From assembly GCA_946537585.1 (NCBI GenBank), contig CAMNFX010000027.1, positions 1-10,636 of the forward strand: DNA of 10,636 bases, given 5' to 3'. The translations under genes and the position numbers were made by a program. Under the pieces are notes generated by a model. That model saw only the letters and a program-made list of their open reading frames with translations. It made no database searches and was not told the DNA's origin. Positions 6,907 through 10,636 of the stretch are shown here, in pieces; position 1 is the stretch's first letter; every line of letters begins with the position of its first letter. Source of the DNA: an uncultured Lachnospiraceae bacterium. Its GTDB lineage: Bacteria; Bacillota; Clostridia; Lachnospirales; Lachnospiraceae.

Positions 6907-9900
6907 TCAGCCGCCGAGCGCATTCTCAAATTCCTCCATCGTCATCAGGATCTGCCGTTCTTTGGTGCCGTCATTGTCGCTGACGACGCCAAGCTCATGA
7001 AGCTCATCCATGATCCTGGCAGCACGGTTGAAGCCGATCTTGAACTTTCTCTGAAGTGCGCCGATGGACGCCTTTCCGCTCGTGATAATGAGCCGCCCGG
7101 CATCTTCAAAATACTCGTCTCGGTCGGATTTCTGGCTTTCCTGGTTCTGACCGGAGATGTCTCCTTCACTGCCTGAAAGCTGCTGTGCGATCGCTGCCTC
7201 CACCTCCTGATCATTGGCGGACTGGTTATTCTTCCGAAGGAATTCCACGACCGCTTCGACCTCATTATCACTTAAGAAAGCACCCTGAATACGTTCAGGA
7301 CTGTTTTTATCTCCCGGCTTATACAGCATGTCGCCGTTTCCGAGCAGTGTTTCCGCTCCGCCTGTATCGAGGATCGTACGGCTGTCCATCTGGCTCGGCA
7401 GACGGTAGGCAATACGGCTCGGAATATTGGACTTGATCAGGCCGGTAATAACATCGACCGAAGGCCTCTGGGTCGCAACGACCAGATGGATGCCGGCTGC
7501 TCTGGCAAGCTGTGTCAGGCTGACGATACTGCTCTCGATATCCTTCTTGGAATGCATCATCAGCTCTGCAAGCTCATCGATCACGATGAGAATGAAGGGC
7601 AGCTTCTTCGGCCTGTTTTCGGTGATCTCCTCTCCGGCTGCTTCACGCCGGTCAAGCTCGGCATTGACCTCTGCGACCTTGTCATTGTAGCCGCTGATGT
7701 TTCTCGTTCCCGAGGTCTGGAAAAGCTTGTAGCGGTTATTCATTTCAGATACCGCCCAGTTCAGTGCGCTCACTGCCTTTTCCGGCTTGGTCACGACATC
7801 CGTCAGAAGATGGGGAATGCCGTTATAGACCGAAAGCTCTACGACCTTCGGATCGATCAGGATCATCCTGACCTCATCCGGCGTGGAACGGTACAGGATC
7901 GACATGATCAGCGAATTGATACCGACAGATTTGCCGGAGCCGGTCGTTCCGGCAACCAGCAGGTGCGGCATCTTTGCAATGTTTCCGATGACGGGCTTGC
8001 CCTGGATATCCAGACCGATGCCCCAGCTGAGCTTGGACTTGGCGGTCTTGAATTCCTCCGATTCCAGGATGTCACGGAACTTGACCGTCTGACTCTTTTC
8101 GTTAGGCACCTCAATACCCACGGCAGATTTGCCCGGGATCGGAGCTTCAATACGGATCTCACGCGCTGCCAGCGCCAGCTTGATATCACCTTCAAGCGAG
8201 GTGATGCGGCTGACCTTGACGCCGGTATCCGGAGTCATTTCATAACGGGAGACTCTCGGACCTCTGGTCACAGCCGTAACCGTCACGCCCACGCCGAAAT
8301 CCTTCAGGACCTGTTCGAGCTTGCGCGCGTTCTGCATGGCCTCCTCGCGGCCGTTCCGGTTATCATTCACGCCGCGTTCAAGCAGTGTATTGGGCGGGAA
8401 AACATAGGGCTTCGGCTTTGGCAAAGGCTGCGAAACCGCAGTCTGAGGCTGCCTTTTTGCATCCTGCGCATTCGTATTTGCGATCTGTCCCGGTGCCGGC
8501 GCGGCCTGAGCCTGCGCTGCTCTTTTTTCAGGGTTCTCTCTCTTTTGGGCATAGGTGCCGCCGGTATTTCCTGAGGATGCTTCGGCCTTTTCACGGTCGG
8601 CTCTTTTTTCAGCCATGATCCTTGCCGCCTCGTAAGGATCCGGCGCTTCCATATCCTTCCCGTTGCTGTCCAGCCATGCCTTTTCCGCGTCGGAAAGCTC
8701 ATCCTCTTCATGATCGTCCTCGCCTGAAGCGGGTACGGTCTCAAAGGATGCCGGCATCGTCTGCTGACCCACATAGACGGAGTCCTCCGGCTCCGGAATA
8801 TCCGGCTCGGTATCGTATGCCTCTTCTGCCGGTCCGGGTGTATCGTCTGCCGGTGCCTGGCCGTCTCCCGGCATACCGGAAGGAGTTCCGCGGCTCCAGC
8901 TGTCATGAATGCCGGAAGCCTCCAGCTCCTGATTCAGCTCTTCAGATGCCGCTTTCACATCCTCTGCGGAGAATCCCTCGTTCACATTGTCGGCAATATC
9001 ATCCCGGACGTCTGCGGGCTCATACACCCCCGCTTCCGTAAAGGGTTCTTCGGGCATATTTTCGCCTTCCGGAGCCGGCCGGAACGCGTCAAAGAACTGC
9101 GGTTCATAGACAGGGGCGCTCTCTGTTCTGTCAGGATACGGCAGACTGCCACTGTGTCCGACCGCGAAACCTGCCATTCGCGCTGTATCAATGCCGACCT
9201 GGCCCTGTCCGAGCACATGCGCATAGGAGCGGTAGACCTCATCCTGCTCCTCCTCAAACGGAACATCATCCGGATCGTAATCGATCTGCTTCACATGAAC
9301 CGCTGCAGCAGGTTTTTTCTCTCCGGGGCGGAAGACATCGCGGATCACCTGCGTATCGAAATTCATGTCTTCGTTTGCCGGGCGAATGTCAACTTTGGCC
9401 TTAAGGAAAGGCTCCCGGACATTCTGAAGATTATCAAGGCCCGGCTGCTCATCCCCGATGATACCGCGTCCAAGCGTCGCATACATGTCCGCGTCCGGCG
9501 TCGCTGCTTCCTCACCGAGCGTAACCGCGCTTAAATGTCTGCTGTCCTGGATCGGCTCGAAGCTTTCCTCAAGCTTTCTGAGGCGCTGCGCCTCTCTCTG
9601 CATGTCGCGGCGGATCACATTTTCTCTGTGTCTCTGCACAGCGATATCACGGCCGTTTTTCGCTGCATCAAGTGTTTTTCCGGCACCGGTGCGGACTGCT
9701 ACAGCCGTTTTCTCCGCGCCAATCTTAGCGGCGTTGATGAAACTCTTTTCCGTGATAACGACCACACAGATCACAAGGAGAGCGATCAGCACAAGATAGG
9801 CACCGGCATAGCCGAGGATCCCCTTCAGCGTATTTGCGATCAGGCCGCCGATCAGGCCGCCGCCTTCATGCCCCTCCGAGCACATTCTGTACAGCTCACC

Positions 9901-10383
9901 CGCAGCAGGAGCAGAGCTGCCCTTTCCTGTCAGCAGGTCTCCACCGAACATCAGATGACAGACGGCGCTGATCAGGATCAGCCCCGCCAGAACACTGATG
10001 ATCTTATGAGGTCTCAGATAGCTTCCGCTTTCCATATATGCGATCGCCGCAACGCCGGCAACCGCAAAGGGAAGCAGGAAGGACGCCTGTCCGAGAAGTC
10101 CTCTTTCGAGTCCGAGGAGCCAGCCGCCTAAGGCTCCCAGCAATCCGAGGTTTGCCAGAAGCAGAATGATGCCGGCAGCAATCACGATGACCGCAGCGGA
10201 TTCACTGCGCACAAAGCTTCTTTTCCGGGCGGCGACACGTTTCGTATCGCGATGTTTGCCGTTCTTTCCGGCACTGCGCTTAGCGCTGCCGGAAGAACTG
10301 CGTTTTGTGCTGCCGGAAGAGCTTTTTTTGGCTCCGACGGAAGCGGATGATTTTGATTTCTTTTTCTTAGCTGTAGTAGCCAA
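6907..10383 (-). CDS. ftsK: FtsK/SpoIIIE-family septal DNA translocase
   Basis: A membrane-anchored hexameric DNA pump that clears chromosomes from the closing septum and, in spore formers, moves DNA into the forespore. The 1158-residue product is longer than the roughly 800 common in Firmicutes. Order: a basic Ser/Lys/Arg-rich tail (1-60) with a tandem SSSGSTKR/SSSGSAKR repeat; about four membrane segments (near 62-84, 98-117, 127-147 and 191-211); a Lys/Arg-rich juxtamembrane stretch; a long acidic, Pro-rich, probably disordered linker (about 285-655); the motor domain with AGTTGSGKS (811-819, Walker A), ILIVIDELAELM (931-942, Walker B) and VVATQRPSVDVITG (968-981); and a winged-helix gamma domain (about 1088-1150) that reads oriented DNA sites. 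The start is TTG at 10383, four bases after AGGAGG (10393-10388); no other start fits. Gamma-domain content is clear, but FtsK and SpoIIIE roles cannot be separated from sequence alone. Confidence 0.96.
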   Translation of the reverse strand: MATTAKKKKSKSSASVGAKKSSSGSTKRSSSGSAKRSAGKNGKHRDTKRVAARKRSFVRSESAAVIVIAAGIILLLANLGLLGALGGWLLGLERGLLGQASFLLPFAVAGVAAIAYMESGSYLRPHKIISVLAGLILISAVCHLMFGGDLLTGKGSSAPAAGELYRMCSEGHEGGGLIGGLIANTLKGILGYAGAYLVLIALLVICVVVITEKSFINAAKIGAEKTAVAVRTGAGKTLDAAKNGRDIAVQRHRENVIRRDMQREAQRLRKLEESFEPIQDSRHLSAVTLGEEAATPDADMYATLGRGIIGDEQPGLDNLQNVREPFLKAKVDIRPANEDMNFDTQVIRDVFRPGEKKPAAAVHVKQIDYDPDDVPFEEEQDEVYRSYAHVLGQGQVGIDTARMAGFAVGHSGSLPYPDRTESAPVYEPQFFDAFRPAPEGENMPEEPFTEAGVYEPADVRDDIADNVNEGFSAEDVKAASEELNQELEASGIHDSWSRGTPSGMPGDGQAPADDTPGPAEEAYDTEPDIPEPEDSVYVGQQTMPASFETVPASGEDDHEEDELSDAEKAWLDSNGKDMEAPDPYEAARIMAEKRADREKAEASSGNTGGTYAQKRENPEKRAAQAQAAPAPGQIANTNAQDAKRQPQTAVSQPLPKPKPYVFPPNTLLERGVNDNRNGREEAMQNARKLEQVLKDFGVGVTVTAVTRGPRVSRYEMTPDTGVKVSRITSLEGDIKLALAAREIRIEAPIPGKSAVGIEVPNEKSQTVKFRDILESEEFKTAKSKLSWGIGLDIQGKPVIGNIAKMPHLLVAGTTGSGKSVGINSLIMSILYRSTPDEVRMILIDPKVVELSVYNGIPHLLTDVVTKPEKAVSALNWAVSEMNNRYKLFQTSGTRNISGYNDKVAEVNAELDRREAAGEEITENRPKKLPFILIVIDELAELMMHSKKDIESSIVSLTQLARAAGIHLVVATQRPSVDVITGLIKSNIPSRIAYRLPSQMDSRTILDTGGAETLLGNGDMLYKPGDKNSPERIQGAFLSDNEVEAVVEFLRKNNQSANDQEVEAAIAQQLSGSEGDISGQNQESQKSDRDEYFEDAGRLIITSGKASIGALQRKFKIGFNRAARIMDELHELGVVSDNDGTKERQILMTMEEFENALGG

Positions 10384-10445
10384 TGTTCCTCCTGAGAAAA
10401 TATATCTTCTCTGTTTATGTTAGAAAAGCTTCCACGCTTTCCTTT

Positions 10446-10517
10446 TCGGTCGCCGGACCGCTTCATTCGGAATCCGGGCCTTCGGCCCTTCTTCCTCATG
10501 ACGCGTCTGTCTGCTGA
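10446..10517. repeat. Copy 1 of a 72-base hairpin-rich direct repeat upstream of ftsK
   Basis: This stretch recurs 119 bases further on (10565-10636) with one difference in 72 (T at 10462, C at 10581). It contains two short hairpins, CGGTC-GCCG-GACCG (10447-10460) and GGGCC-TTC-GGCCC (10476-10488), plus the palindrome GACGCGTC (10500-10507). A further perfect stem, GTCTGC with GCAGAC (10509-10525, five-base loop), spans its right edge and uses spacer bases. The near-identity of non-coding DNA suggests a recent duplication or a dispersed REP/BIME-like family. It lies about 60 bases before the ftsK start. Confidence 0.85.
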
Positions 10518-10540
10518 TCGCAGACTTCCTCCGTCACCTC

Positions 10541-10563
10541 CGAAAAGCCCGCAAGCGGTCTTT
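10541..10563 (-). terminator. Weak terminator-like hairpin between the two repeats
   Basis: Read on the minus strand, AAAG-A-CCGCTTGCGG-G-CTTTT can fold with AAAG pairing to CTTT and CCG pairing to CGG around a CTTG loop, with one A-G mismatch, followed by a run of four T. It could end transcription from a gene upstream of ftsK. The stem is short and interrupted, the T-run is short, and a similar structure forms on the plus strand, so this is a low-confidence call. Confidence 0.25.
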
Positions 10564-10564
10564 G

Positions 10565-10636
10565 TCGGTCGCCGGACCGCCTCATTCGGAATCCGGGCCT
10601 TCGGCCCTTCTTCCTCATGACGCGTCTGTCTGCTGA
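10565..10636. repeat. Copy 2 of the 72-base hairpin-rich direct repeat (reaches the window edge)
   Basis: It matches copy 1 at 71 of 72 positions, offset 119 bases, and carries the same hairpins (CGGTC/GACCG at 10566-10579 and GGGCC/GGCCC at 10595-10607) and GACGCGTC (10619-10626). The match continues to the last base, so the array may extend outside. The 47-base spacer (10518-10564) does not recur clearly after copy 1. The 119-base period is not a multiple of three, so the two copies would be read in different frames, which argues against a repeated protein domain. Confidence 0.85.

Noticed and set aside
7486..8574. 362-codon plus-strand frame opposite ftsK
   Set aside because: It is antisense to the conserved motor domain of FtsK, which has intact motifs. 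The translated sequence resembles no protein family and is a shadow of GC-rich codon use.
10399..10427. A possible ftsK promoter: TATATT (10404-10399) with TTTTCT 17 bases upstream
   Set aside because: The implied transcript would start near 10392, inside the AGGAGG ribosome binding site, so this cannot be the main promoter as placed. The -35 match is also weak.
10182..10499. 105-codon minus-strand frame beginning MRKKGRRPGFRMKRSGD
   Set aside because: It overlaps about 200 bases of the ftsK coding region in another frame, and its sequence after that point is a frame-shifted reading of ftsK. It has no good ribosome binding site.
10496..10636. A minus-strand frame open from the window edge, ending in TGA inside copy 1, with a basic repeat-coded peptide (RKKGRRPGFRMRRSGDR) as a possible C-terminus of an upstream gene
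   Set aside because: No start is visible, a second minus frame is also open here, and the peptide arises mostly from the hairpin repeat. It could be the tail of a real gene, but the window gives no way to tell.

Overview
The window carries a housekeeping gene block from a Gram-positive bacterium, most likely a moderately GC-rich member of the Clostridia (Lachnospiraceae-like). The assignment rests on the gene order, the SpoIIIE/FtsK type, the strong AGGAGG ribosome binding sites and the two TTG starts. It is inference from protein features, not a database match. All supported genes lie on the minus strand, so transcription runs from the right end to the left.

Layout in the direction of transcription: two copies of a 72-base hairpin-rich repeat (10636 to 10446); a short AT-rich leader; ftsK/spoIIIE (10383 to 6907); murE (6852 to 5296); murF (5252 to 3804); priA (3797 to 1728); def (1719 to 1222); fmt (1136 to 198); an approximately 140-base imperfect palindrome (205 to 66) that overlaps the end of fmt; and the first 12 codons of a probable YugP-type membrane zinc metallopeptidase (37 to 1). 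Gaps between genes are 54, 43, 6, 8, 85 and 160 bases, so the block reads as one operon or a few overlapping transcription units. There is no clear intrinsic terminator inside it.

The genes group by process. FtsK moves DNA at the division septum. MurE and MurF add the third residue and the D-Ala-D-Ala dipeptide to the cell wall precursor. PriA restarts stalled replication forks. Fmt and Def form the two halves of the N-formylmethionine cycle. An extended -10 motif inside an AT-rich patch at the 3' end of priA could give def-fmt their own promoter.

No new multi-gene defence or mobile system is visible. The unexplained material is (a) the large palindrome between fmt and the metallopeptidase, (b) the 119-base-period repeats upstream of ftsK, (c) a MurE with altered versions of several normally invariant motifs, (d) an extra loop in the PriA zinc region, and (e) the low-GC patch in priA.
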